A DNA stretch of 64,000 bases. It comes from Pleomorphomonas sp. NRK KF1 (GTDB taxonomy: Bacteria; Pseudomonadota; Alphaproteobacteria; Rhizobiales; Pleomorphomonadaceae). A program made the position numbers and the translations under genes. Shown here piece after piece: positions 7,780 through 15,900 of the stretch. Under the pieces are notes generated by a model that did not search any database, was not told the origin of the DNA, and worked only from the letters and a program-made list of their open reading frames with translations. Positions within the stretch are counted from its first letter, which is position 1; each line of letters begins with the position of its first letter. The stretch lies in contig NZ_JAMDLH010000001.1 in assembly GCF_023721755.1 (NCBI RefSeq), positions 496,001-560,000 on the forward strand, in the 5' to 3' direction.

Positions 7780-9915
7780 ATGGACACTTCGAGGACGGCC
7801 GGTGACACCAGACGGAAGGGCTTGCTTCGCTATCGGACGGCCATCCTTCTCGGATGCTCGGCGCTCTTTGCCTTCGCGCCGGCTTCCTTGCGGGCCCAGG
7901 ATGACGAAGCGGCGAAAGCTGCGGACGACGCGACCGTTCTCGAAACCATTACCGTGGAAGGCACCGCAGGCGACGACGATGCCAAATCCATCGTCGCCAC
8001 CAAAACGACGAGTGCCGGCAAGATAGCCGCCGATATCCTGGATACTCCGGCGTCGGTTTCGGTCATCACCGCCAAGGAGATTCAGCAACGCGGTGCCCAG
8101 AGCGTCGAGGAAGTGTTGGACTATACTGCCGGCGTCACAACCGATTTCTACGGCTCCGACGATCGCTTCGACTATTTCAAGATCCGCGGCTTCGACGCCT
8201 ATGCCTATCGTGACGGCTTGACGCTCGGTAATCCGTTCGGCGGGATCCGAGAGGAGCCCTACGCATTCGAGCGCGTCGAAGTACTGAAGGGCGCGAACTC
8301 CACTGTCTTCGGCGTTTCCAATCCGGGCGGATCGGTGAACTACACCACCAAGCGGCCGAAGAGCGAACGCTTCGGCGAGGTCTACGCCACGGGCGGGTCG
8401 TTCGGTCATGCCGAAGCCGGTTTCGATGTTGGCGACAACATCACCGATGACGACACCCTCTCCTTCCGCCTGACCGGCAAGCTCCAGAACGCCGAAAAGG
8501 AATACGATTATTCGCGGGACGACGAGACGTTCGTCATGGGCGGCCTGACCTGGCGCCCCAGCAACGACACCAGCCTGACCGTCGTCTACGACTATCTCGA
8601 CAAGGACGGTGTTCCCGGTGGCGGTGGCCACCCGGTGGGCTATGACCTCGACCGGAGTCTGTTCCTGGGAGAGCCGGACTACAATTACGACACCGCGGAA
8701 CGAAACACCGTCAGCGTGATGTTCGATCACGCCTTTGGCTCGGGCCTCACCTTCAACTCCAATGCGCGCTACAGCAGCTCCGATACCGGCTTCGGCTACG
8801 CCTACGTTTATGAGCCGGTAGATAACGGCGACACCATCGCCGATCGCTATTTCTTCGGCAATGACAGTTCGGCTCGCAACTTCGTCTTCGATTCCCGCCT
8901 GCAATACGACACGAGCTTCGGCGCCATGGACAGCCAGACGCTGGTCGGCGTCGAATACGGCAATCGAACCGGAGACAGCGATCTCTATTGGGTCGCCGCG
9001 CCGGGAATCGACTGGACCAACCCGGTCTACACCGGCGCGCCCACTTTCGGTGCGCCCTACAGCAGCAAGAAGACCAAACAAACCACCACGGCAATCTACG
9101 GCCAACAGAATTTGACTTTCAACGACAAGCTGATCGTCAACCTTGGGCTGCGCAACGACTGGCTCGATCTCCGGGAAGACAACAAGCTCAACGGTTCGAC
9201 GTCAAAGGGCAACTTCAGCGAAACGACCGCCCGCGTCGGGCTGACCTACAAGTTGACGAAGGAGTTGGCCGCCTTTGCCAATTACGCACAGTCGGTGGCC
9301 CCTCCAGCCATCGGTGTCGAACCTGAACGAGGCGAGCAATACGAAATCGGCCTGAAATATCGGCCGGAGGCCTTCCCTGCCCTGTTCAGTGTTTCGGTCT
9401 ATGACCTGACCAAGAGCAACATCACTCGCACCAATCCGAACACCAACCAGCCGGAGACCATCGGCAAAGTGGGGGTGCGCGGCGTCGATCTGGAGGCAAA
9501 GGCGGAACTTACGGACAGTATCAGCCTGACGGCAGCCTATTCCTACCTGATGTCCGATATCGTTGAGAACGGTACGGCGGGCAACGAAGGCAACGAGATG
9601 TCCTTTGTGCCCAACCACGCCGCTTCGCTCTGGCTCAACTACGAGCTTGAAGGCGACGGGATGCGTGGCGACATGACCTTCGGTCTGGGCGCGCGTTACC
9701 AGGGGTCCTACTACTTCGACGATGCCAACACGAAGTCGACCACCGGAAGCGTCGTCTTCGACGCCGCCTTCAGCTACGAGATCAGGGAGAACACCACGCT
9801 GCAGGTCAACGTCAACAACGTGTTCGACGAGAAGCACGTCGCCTACGGCGGCTTCGGCGCCGACTGGTACAATCCCGGTCGGACGGTTTTCGCCACCCTC
9901 CGCCAGACCTGGTAA
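7780..9915 (+). CDS. TonB-dependent ferric-siderophore receptor
   Basis: A 711-residue outer-membrane receptor. The ATG at 7780 is preferred over one at 7663: GGGG lies just upstream and the signal peptide (RTAILLGCSALFAFAPASLRA) follows at residues 19-39. A TonB box, LETITV, is at residues 54-59. A plug domain follows (DILDTPASVSVITAKEIQQRGAQSVEEVLDYTAGV; IRGFDAYAYRDGL; FERVEVLKGANSTVFGVSNPGGSVNYTTKRP), then a beta-barrel ending in the aromatic residue Trp. This order is typical of FhuA/FoxA/FpvA siderophore receptors. The ligand cannot be read from the sequence; no siderophore synthesis gene is present here. Confidence 0.93.
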   Translation: MDTSRTAGDTRRKGLLRYRTAILLGCSALFAFAPASLRAQDDEAAKAADDATVLETITVEGTAGDDDAKSIVATKTTSAGKIAADILDTPASVSVITAKEIQQRGAQSVEEVLDYTAGVTTDFYGSDDRFDYFKIRGFDAYAYRDGLTLGNPFGGIREEPYAFERVEVLKGANSTVFGVSNPGGSVNYTTKRPKSERFGEVYATGGSFGHAEAGFDVGDNITDDDTLSFRLTGKLQNAEKEYDYSRDDETFVMGGLTWRPSNDTSLTVVYDYLDKDGVPGGGGHPVGYDLDRSLFLGEPDYNYDTAERNTVSVMFDHAFGSGLTFNSNARYSSSDTGFGYAYVYEPVDNGDTIADRYFFGNDSSARNFVFDSRLQYDTSFGAMDSQTLVGVEYGNRTGDSDLYWVAAPGIDWTNPVYTGAPTFGAPYSSKKTKQTTTAIYGQQNLTFNDKLIVNLGLRNDWLDLREDNKLNGSTSKGNFSETTARVGLTYKLTKELAAFANYAQSVAPPAIGVEPERGEQYEIGLKYRPEAFPALFSVSVYDLTKSNITRTNPNTNQPETIGKVGVRGVDLEAKAELTDSISLTAAYSYLMSDIVENGTAGNEGNEMSFVPNHAASLWLNYELEGDGMRGDMTFGLGARYQGSYYFDDANTKSTTGSVVFDAAFSYEIRENTTLQVNVNNVFDEKHVAYGGFGADWYNPGRTVFATLRQTW

Positions 9916-9921
9916 CAGGCC

Positions 9922-9946
9922 GTCCGCCCGGGGCGCCCGGGCGGAC
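9922..9946. terminator. Convergent hairpin between receptor and AraC-regulator genes
   Basis: GTCCGCCCGGG (9922-9932) and CCCGGGCGGAC (9936-9946) form a perfect 11-base-pair stem with a 3-base loop. It fills almost all of the gap between two genes that end head-on and abuts the regulator stop at 9947. No U-run follows on either strand, so it may act as a roadblock or 3'-end structure rather than a textbook intrinsic terminator. Confidence 0.55.
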
Positions 9947-10852
9947 CTATTCCGGGACCGGGAAGTTCAAGCGGGCACGCCTCCATGCCGCCGGCGTCTC
10001 CCCGACGATCTGGCGGAACACCTTGGTCAGGTGGGCTTGATCCGAAAATCCGAGTTGAGCCGCCACGTCCGCCAGGCTGAGACAGGTCTCGGTCAAGAGG
10101 GTCTGCGCCTGCTCGACTCGCCGCCCGAGCTGCCACTGAAGGGGCGTCTTGCCCGTCGTCTGCTTGAAAACGGTGGCGAACCAGCTTTCGGACAGGCCGA
10201 CGGCAGCCGCCATCTCGGCGATCGTCATGCGGCGACCGCCGTTTGCCTTGACCGCCGCGATCAGCCTGTTCATCTGCGCCTGGGTCAGTCGCGCGTTGGG
10301 CTGTTCGCGCGCGCCTTCGGGGATGTCGAGCAGGGCCGTTGCAATGCTTCCGACCAGACTCTCGGCATAAACGGCATGTCGCGATGGGTTCGACACTTCG
10401 TCGACAAGGAGGGCGGCCAAGGCTTCGATCGGTCCGACATTCTGTACCTCCACTGGCCGGCGCACAATCGAGCGGGCGACCGATCCACCAACCGAGGGGG
10501 AGAGCAACCGCAACAGTCGGTCCTGATGAAGATGTAGATCGAGATGCGAGAAACGATGCCAGGCGTTGAACTTGGTCCAAAGGGGGACGCCCGCCGGTAC
10601 GTAAAGGGCCCGTGTCATCGGACGATCGAACTGGCCGAAGCTTCCGGTCCTGTTCGACATGCGGATCTCCCCCGACACGTCATTGAAGAAAATGACCATG
10701 CGGGGATCGGGAGACAGATAATAGGCATGCGCTCCGGCCTTCCCTTCGGCATCCCAGAATACGCTCATAAGGCCGTCAAGACCGCGCCATTTGACCGGTG
10801 CGATCGGCTGAATGCCTTCTGTGTGGCAAATCATCGAATGCTGGTAGGTCAC
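9947..10852 (-). CDS. AraC-family transcriptional regulator of the siderophore locus
   Basis: A 301-residue regulator whose last 100 residues form the AraC/XylS double helix-turn-helix: MTIAEMAAAVGLSESWFATVFKQTTGKTPLQWQLGRRVEQAQTLL, then SLADVAAQLGFSDQAHLTKVFRQIVGETPAAWRR. The N-terminal half (e.g. YYLSPDPRMVIFFNDVSGEIRMSNRTGSFG) is a probable ligand-sensing region with no motif I recognise. Such regulators beside siderophore receptors often activate the receptor when the cognate siderophore is present; that role is inferred from position. A TGA-N9-TCA dyad lies about 140 bases upstream of the start. Confidence 0.85.
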   Translation of the reverse strand: MTYQHSMICHTEGIQPIAPVKWRGLDGLMSVFWDAEGKAGAHAYYLSPDPRMVIFFNDVSGEIRMSNRTGSFGQFDRPMTRALYVPAGVPLWTKFNAWHRFSHLDLHLHQDRLLRLLSPSVGGSVARSIVRRPVEVQNVGPIEALAALLVDEVSNPSRHAVYAESLVGSIATALLDIPEGAREQPNARLTQAQMNRLIAAVKANGGRRMTIAEMAAAVGLSESWFATVFKQTTGKTPLQWQLGRRVEQAQTLLTETCLSLADVAAQLGFSDQAHLTKVFRQIVGETPAAWRRARLNFPVPE

Positions 10853-10992
10853 TTGAGGCCGTTTCCAAGTCAGCGAAAGTCGTACAATCCGCGCGGAGGA
10901 CGACAGAAGACGTCACACAACTTGGCCTGGCGTTTGCCCCTTGGCCAAGCCAGCAGCCGTTGTTGGCATCCTGCAGCTCATGTCAATAAACA

Positions 10993-11007
10993 TGAATATA
11001 ATTATCA
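10993..11007. promoter_or_regulatory. Candidate RirA operator upstream of the AraC regulator
   Basis: ATGA and TCAT flank nine AT-rich bases, giving the TGA-N9-TCA core a third time. It lies in the 340-base gap (10853-11192) between the AraC-type gene (minus, starting at 10852) and the 3' end of the PdxY-like gene, so only the regulator could be controlled. CATG at 10979-10982 and 10991-10994 forms a further short inverted pair. No other feature is visible in this gap. Confidence 0.4.
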
Positions 11008-11192
11008 TATTTACTGCGGAACAGCAAGGCGATGTCGTGCACCTGTAACATCTACTGAGGACACCGACATCGGTAGGGTCACTGATGCGAATGCCTTGCA
11101 ATCGCATCGCCGGTTGAGGGGGCTGTTTATGCGGAGACGCCGACCGAACGGATGATACCCGTCGGGTTCGAAACCAAGCGGGAAGCGCCTTG

Positions 11193-12041
11193 TCAGATCG
11201 GAATGGCGGGAATCACGGTCGATGGACGAACGATCTCGTCCTGAGCGGCAATCAGCACGATCTCGCGGCTGCCGGCCTCGACGGTTCGGTTGAGCAGTCC
11301 GAACACCGACGATACCGAACGCGATAACGCCTCCGGCACCGAGCGTGTCGTCAGCCAGTGCACATAAAACAATGCCGCGATGGCATCGCCCGCGCCATTG
11401 ATCGAGAGCGGCAGTCGCCGAGAGCGGGCAAGCCACAAATTGCCGCCGTCGGAAGCCACGATATCGAGCGCATCATCCGGCGTGCTGTCGACGATCAGCG
11501 ACGTGACCAGCGCCACCTTGGGGCCGAGCGCATGCAGGCTCGCGACCGATCCCTTTACCTCGTCCATGGTCGTCGACGGCCGGTCGACCAGAAAATCCAG
11601 TTCGAAGTGATTGGGAGTGACGAGGTCCGCCGCGGGCACCGCTCGGTCGCGGAAAAACTCGGGAACGCCAGGGCGCACGAAAACGCCTCGTCCGACATCG
11701 CCGATCACCGGATCGCAGGCGTAGGCTGCCTTGGGGTTGGCGTCTCGCACCAGCTTGACAGCCCTCAGGATCGAGTCGCCGATGCCGGGCGCGCCGACAT
11801 AGCCCGACAGCACGCCATCGCAGTTGCCCAGAACGCCACGCTCGGAAATGCCGTCGACGCAATCGTCGATCAGCGAGCTGTCGAACACCTGCCCTTTCCA
11901 CGAACCGTAGCCGGTGTGGTTTGAAAACTGGACGGTATGGATCGGCCAAACCTCATGCCCGAGGCGCTGCATGGCGAATGCGGCCGACGCATTGCCGACA
12001 TGGCCATAGGCGACGTGAGATTGGATGGACAGAATGTTCAT
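11193..12041 (-). CDS. pdxY: Pyridoxal kinase-like protein (PdxY/PdxK family)
   Basis: A 282-residue ribokinase-fold enzyme starting [17 protein letters not shown], the conserved N-terminus of PdxY/PdxK, which phosphorylates pyridoxal in vitamin B6 salvage. Other matches are [45 protein letters not shown] and [10 protein letters not shown]. The C-terminal [13 protein letters not shown] corresponds to the anion-hole segment carrying the catalytic Asp; the family usually has GTGD, here GAGD. The ATG at 12041 is chosen over one at 12134 because it coincides with the conserved N-terminus. A terminator separates it from the ROK gene upstream, so they are probably independent. Confidence 0.87.
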   Translation of the reverse strand: MNILSIQSHVAYGHVGNASAAFAMQRLGHEVWPIHTVQFSNHTGYGSWKGQVFDSSLIDDCVDGISERGVLGNCDGVLSGYVGAPGIGDSILRAVKLVRDANPKAAYACDPVIGDVGRGVFVRPGVPEFFRDRAVPAADLVTPNHFELDFLVDRPSTTMDEVKGSVASLHALGPKVALVTSLIVDSTPDDALDIVASDGGNLWLARSRRLPLSINGAGDAIAALFYVHWLTTRSVPEALSRSVSSVFGLLNRTVEAGSREIVLIAAQDEIVRPSTVIPAIPI

Positions 12042-12061
12042 GGAGAGCACTTCAAGAGGGA

Positions 12062-12105
12062 CGACAGAAAACAGCGCTGCGGGAGCGAGCGTCACTCCCG
12101 CAGCG
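12062..12105 (-). terminator. Intrinsic terminator of the ROK regulator gene
   Basis: CGCTGCGGGAG (12075-12085) and CTCCCGCAGCG (12095-12105) form a perfect 11-base-pair stem with a 9-base loop. Read on the minus strand it is followed by CTGTTTTCTGTC, a T-rich tail. It lies 75 bases after the ROK gene stop and just upstream of the pdxY start codon, so it should insulate the two genes. Confidence 0.72.
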
Positions 12106-12179
12106 AAACGACGCTCTGAACTGTCAGGCAACAAGCGAAGCCGCGCAAGTCGGTCGCAGTGGCTTTCCTGCCGGATAAC

Positions 12180-13376
12180 TCACTTCAGGCGGCTGCTGTG
12201 GCGAAGCACGAGGCCGGCCGCGCCGAGGCAGTTGTCGTTGTCGAGAAACTTGCCGGCCTTGAACACCGGATAATGGGCCTCGTCAACGTCTTCGCGCTTG
12301 ACGAAGGAGTGCTTCTCATAGCTGGCGCGCAAGGGCGCGAGCAACAGTTCGCCGGCACTGGCCAGCACCCCCGAAATGATGAACAGCGGCGGATTGATCA
12401 TGGCGCCAGCCATGCTGAGCCCGCGGCCAGCCGCCTCGCCAGCATCGGCAAGAAGACGCCGAAAGCCGGTTTCACCCTGAATGGCCCTTGAAACGATCTC
12501 GCTCACGGGCATCGAGCGGCCAAGCCAATCGGTCGCCATTCTCGAGACGAAACCAGCGCCACAGTAAAGCTCTAGGCATCCCCGGTTTCCGCAACGGCAA
12601 AGCGGACCGTGCGGATCTATAACGATATGGCCCATCTCGCCAGCCGAGCCAGAGGCGCCGACAAGCGCTTTCCCGTCGACGACGACGGCCCCGCTGACGG
12701 TCTGGTTCAGCTTCAGCAGGACAAAGTCGCTGCACCCGTTGGCGGCGCCCCACATCATCTCGGCCAATGCCGCGCAGTTGCTTTCGCTGTCGGCGAAGAT
12801 CGGCTTTTCCAACACCGGCTGAAATGCCTCGCGGAAATCGATGCCTTGCCATCCATGCAGGGCCGAGGAGCGCATGATGCGACCGTCGGGCGCCAGCGGT
12901 GCCGAAAGGGCGAAGCCGATACCGATCAGGCTACCGTAAGCAAGGCTATGCTCCTTGTAGAGCGTGTCGACGGCATGCTTGACGACGCGAGCCGCCTTGG
13001 TGGGCGAGTACTCTCGCTCCACCGGCATCGCCAGATCGGCCACCACGTTGTGCGCCACATCCGCCACGATCACCCGGATCTCATCCACATCCAACAAGGC
13101 GCCGACACAAGTCCCGGCTTCCGGGTTGAGTGAGTGGGCGATGGCCGGCCGGCCTGGACCGGGATTGCGTGTTTCCATCTCGATTACGAGATTTGACCGT
13201 TTCAGGTCGGCGAGAATGGTGGAGACGGTCGATCGGGCAAGGCCGGTATTGCGGGCGATTTGCGATGTGCTCACCGCGCCATGCCCGCTCAGGGCCCTCA
13301 CCACCTTCACGACCGGCGAATCCAGCTCGCGGCCGTAGAGCAGCCCCTCAAGTTCGCTGGTGAGCATGTTGGCCAA
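12180..13376 (-). CDS. ROK-family transcriptional repressor (NagC/XylR type)
   Basis: A 398-residue protein with an N-terminal winged helix (VVKVVRALSGHGAVSTSQIARNTGLARSTVSTILADLKRSNLV, residues about 22-65) and a C-terminal ROK domain. The ROK zinc site is clear: GHIVIDPHGPLCRCGNRGCLELYCG, with the CxCGxxGCxE pattern. It would bind a sugar or sugar phosphate and repress nearby genes. It is transcribed divergently from the sugar ABC operon at 13673-19404, which it most likely controls; a palindrome in the 296-base gap could be its operator. Confidence 0.9.
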   Translation of the reverse strand: MANMLTSELEGLLYGRELDSPVVKVVRALSGHGAVSTSQIARNTGLARSTVSTILADLKRSNLVIEMETRNPGPGRPAIAHSLNPEAGTCVGALLDVDEIRVIVADVAHNVVADLAMPVEREYSPTKAARVVKHAVDTLYKEHSLAYGSLIGIGFALSAPLAPDGRIMRSSALHGWQGIDFREAFQPVLEKPIFADSESNCAALAEMMWGAANGCSDFVLLKLNQTVSGAVVVDGKALVGASGSAGEMGHIVIDPHGPLCRCGNRGCLELYCGAGFVSRMATDWLGRSMPVSEIVSRAIQGETGFRRLLADAGEAAGRGLSMAGAMINPPLFIISGVLASAGELLLAPLRASYEKHSFVKREDVDEAHYPVFKAGKFLDNDNCLGAAGLVLRHSSRLK

Positions 13377-13583
13377 TTTCGTCTCCGCCGAACTTAAGAG
13401 ATACTGTTCGCCGATGCTTTAACGTTCTCAGCGACAAAACGGTAGTGGGACACCCTTCCTCCGTCAATGAAATAATCGGGGTGCTCCTGGCCCGAAAAAT
13501 CTTATTCGATCTCGAAACATCGCCGACTTCAATCACATAACGCCAAAATCGCCGTAAATGCCTTTCCGAATCGCAGCCAATTA

Positions 13584-13597
13584 TGTCGTAAATGACA
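13584..13597. promoter_or_regulatory. Palindrome upstream of the sugar ABC operon, possible ROK operator
   Basis: TGTCGTAAATGACA has perfect TGTC/GACA arms around an AT-rich centre. It ends ten bases before a -35-like TTGACA in the gap between the divergent ROK repressor and sugar-binding-protein genes. Its location fits an operator acting on either promoter. The assignment to the ROK protein rests on position only. Confidence 0.4.
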
Positions 13598-13606
13598 AAA
13601 TGATCC

Positions 13607-13634
13607 TTGACAGAGGGTAAAGGCGGGACATACT
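13607..13634 (+). promoter_or_regulatory. Sigma-70-type promoter for the sugar ABC operon
   Basis: TTGACA at 13607-13612 matches the -35 consensus exactly. CATACT at 13629-13634, 16 bases later, matches four of six -10 positions. It lies 39 bases upstream of the ATG of the binding-protein gene, a plausible leader length. Confidence 0.5.
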
Positions 13635-13672
13635 CCCGGTCAGTCGCGCTAGAAACGACTGGGAGGAAAATC

Positions 13673-14917
13673 ATGACATTGACTTCTGCTGTCTCGCGCG
13701 CCGCGCTCGCTGGCGGCCTGCTGCTGGCCGGGACCTCGTTGTCCTCGGCTGAGGAATTGACGCTATGGACGCTGAACTTCAGCTCCGAAGCATCCAACGA
13801 AGCATTCAACAAGATCACCAGCGGCTTCGAGGCCGCCAATCCCGGCGTCAAGGTCACCATTGTTACCCGTGGCACCGACGATCACAAGACCGCCATCCGC
13901 GTGGCAGCCGGTACCGACAAGGGACCCGACATCTACTTCATGTGGGCCGGCCTCGGTCTGGGTGGAGAATATGTAAAGGCGGGCCTCAGCCTGCCTCTCG
14001 ACAAGTACTACGCGGAATACAAGTGGGATGATGAGCTGGTTCCGGCTGCCGCTTCCTTCTCCCGCATCTACGAGGGAGGCCGGCATGGAGTGCCGTTCAC
14101 CTTCAAGGGCGAGGCGCTCTACTACAACAAGGCGCTGTTCGAGAAGGCCGGCATTACCGGTACCCCTGCCAATTACGACGAGCTGGTCGTGGACGCCGAA
14201 AAGCTCAAGGCGGCCGGCATACCGGCGATCGCCTTCGGCGGCACCGTCAACTGGCACGTCATGCGCCTGATGGACGTGATCCTCGAAGCCAAGTGCGGCG
14301 CCGACAAGCATGACGCGCTCATGAACATGACGGTCGACTGGACCAAGGAAGCCTGCGCGACGGATTCGTTCGCCGAGTTGGACAAGTGGGCCAAGAACTA
14401 CATCCTGTCGCCTTTCATGGGCATCGATCAGGCGCAGTCCTTCAACCTGTTCGTCGCCGGCCGGGCCGCGATGATGCTGGAAGGCGACTGGCTGGTGCAA
14501 CAGCTCGCCGAGGCCGGAAATCTCGACGATTACGATCTGTTCCCCTTCCCGACCGGAACCAATCGTCTCTATGGCTTCGCCGAGTACCACTATGTGAGTA
14601 CGAAGAGCAAGAATCCGGACCTCGCCGCCAAGTTCCTCGACTACTTCAACTCGACCGAGGTACAGCAAAGCGTGCTCGGCAAGTTCAGCACCTCGTCCAT
14701 CAACAAGCACGTTGTCTATGACAACCTCCGGCCGATGGACAAGAAGTGGCTCGACATCTTCAACACCTACGACAAGGTGTACATGAACGGCGACCAGGCC
14801 TTCCCGCTCGACGTGACGACGGAGTATTTCCGCGTCATCAACGAAGTGGCCAGTGGCAACATGGCGCCGGCCGACGCCGCTGCCGCCCTGCAGACCTTCA
14901 TCGCCAACAAGGGCTGA
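13673..14917 (+). CDS. Sugar/glycoside ABC transporter substrate-binding protein (CUT1, family 1)
   Basis: A 414-residue periplasmic binding protein with a signal peptide (AVSRAALAGGLLLAGTSLSSAEE) followed by LTLWTLNFSSEASNEAFNKITSGFEAANPGVKVTIVTRG, the typical N-terminal lobe of MalE/UgpB-type proteins. The ATG at 13673 follows a strong GGGAGG site. It is the first gene of an operon with two permeases, a putative glycosidase and an ATPase, so its ligand is probably an oligosaccharide or glycoside that is cleaved inside the cell. The exact ligand cannot be inferred. Confidence 0.88.
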   Translation: MTLTSAVSRAALAGGLLLAGTSLSSAEELTLWTLNFSSEASNEAFNKITSGFEAANPGVKVTIVTRGTDDHKTAIRVAAGTDKGPDIYFMWAGLGLGGEYVKAGLSLPLDKYYAEYKWDDELVPAAASFSRIYEGGRHGVPFTFKGEALYYNKALFEKAGITGTPANYDELVVDAEKLKAAGIPAIAFGGTVNWHVMRLMDVILEAKCGADKHDALMNMTVDWTKEACATDSFAELDKWAKNYILSPFMGIDQAQSFNLFVAGRAAMMLEGDWLVQQLAEAGNLDDYDLFPFPTGTNRLYGFAEYHYVSTKSKNPDLAAKFLDYFNSTEVQQSVLGKFSTSSINKHVVYDNLRPMDKKWLDIFNTYDKVYMNGDQAFPLDVTTEYFRVINEVASGNMAPADAAAALQTFIANKG

Positions 14918-14936
14918 TCTCCCCCTGAAGCCCGAC

Positions 14937-14973
14937 GCGGCCGGCTGCCCTTCCCGCTGCCGGCCGCATTTTT
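14937..14973 (+). terminator. Intrinsic terminator/attenuator after the sugar-binding-protein gene
   Basis: GCGGCCGGC (14937-14945) and GCCGGCCGC (14959-14967) form a perfect 9-base-pair stem followed by ATTTTTA, a run of five T. It is inside the operon, between the binding-protein stop and the first permease (start 15001). It would lower read-through and keep the binding protein in excess, as in the maltose system. Confidence 0.75.
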
Positions 14974-15000
14974 AGCCGCCCCAAGACTGGGAGGAGCCTC

Positions 15001-15900
15001 ATGGCCTCGCGCGCCATTTGGTCCGACACACGCGTTCAGGCCGCACTCCTGTTGGGGCCGGCGCTCGTCATCTACGTCGTCTTTGCCGTCTTTCCGATGC
15101 TCGACGTGATCTGGTTGAGCTTCTTCAAATGGAACGGCCTTGATCCGGTCAAGGTCTACGTCGGGTCCGCCAACTACGTCGATGTGTTCACCAAGGATCC
15201 CGTCTTCTGGGTGGCCTTCCGGAATACCGTCATTTGGACCGCGCTGTCCGTGGCCATTCCGCCGATGATCGGGCTCGCCTTGGCGCTCGGCCTCAATCAG
15301 CCGATCTTCGGCCGCAACACGTTGCGTGCCGTCTACTACCTGCCGGTCATCATCGCGCCGATCGCCGTCGCGACCATGTGGCGCTGGATGTACGATCCCT
15401 TCTTCGGACTTTTCGGCCAGATTCTGACTTCGCTCGGTCTCCAGTCCTGGGTCATGGATTGGCTCGGCGACCGCGACATCGCCCTCTATTCGGCGTTCGG
15501 CGCCTATGTCTGGCAGTCCGTCGGCTTCTCGATGGTGCTCTTTCTTGCCGGCCTTCAGGGCGTCAACAAGTCGCTCGTCGAGGCGGCGCGTATCGATGGC
15601 GCAGGCCGATGGGCCATCTTCCGCTACGTGACCCTGCCGGCCCTGCGCACAACCCTCACCATCGTGCTCGTTCTTGCCATCATCTCGTCGCTCAAGGCAT
15701 TCGACATCGTCTACGGCCTTACCGGCGGCGGGCCCGCCCAATCGACGCAGATGCTGGCGCTCTGGGCGTTCACCCAGTCGATGCAGATTTTCGACTTCGG
15801 CCGCGGCAGCGCCATATCCGTCGTGCTCCTGGGCGTCACGCTCGCCATCGTCATCCCCTACATGCGCTGGACGCAGAAGCGCGAGGAGGCCTCGGAATGA
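15001..15900 (+). CDS. Sugar ABC transporter permease (MalF/UgpA type)
   Basis: A 299-residue inner-membrane permease beginning MASRAIWSDTRVQAALLLGPALVIYVVFAVFPMLDVIWLSFFKW, the usual first membrane segment of CUT1 MalF-like subunits. The EAA loop is EAARIDGAGRWAIFRYVTLPALRTTL around residues 197-222. GGGAGGAGCC precedes the ATG. It would dimerise with the next gene product, whose ATG overlaps its stop by four bases, to form the membrane channel. Confidence 0.9.
   Translation: MASRAIWSDTRVQAALLLGPALVIYVVFAVFPMLDVIWLSFFKWNGLDPVKVYVGSANYVDVFTKDPVFWVAFRNTVIWTALSVAIPPMIGLALALGLNQPIFGRNTLRAVYYLPVIIAPIAVATMWRWMYDPFFGLFGQILTSLGLQSWVMDWLGDRDIALYSAFGAYVWQSVGFSMVLFLAGLQGVNKSLVEAARIDGAGRWAIFRYVTLPALRTTLTIVLVLAIISSLKAFDIVYGLTGGGPAQSTQMLALWAFTQSMQIFDFGRGSAISVVLLGVTLAIVIPYMRWTQKREEASE

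Noticed and set aside
7630-9105. A 491-residue minus-strand open frame opposite the TonB-dependent receptor.
   Set aside because: Low-complexity Val/Gly/Arg composition and no motif; the receptor on the plus strand has TonB box, plug and barrel.
9922-9946. Considered as a REP-like mobile repeat because of its perfect 11-base-pair palindrome.
   Set aside because: No second copy of this sequence was seen in the window, and its place between convergent genes is explained by transcription termination.
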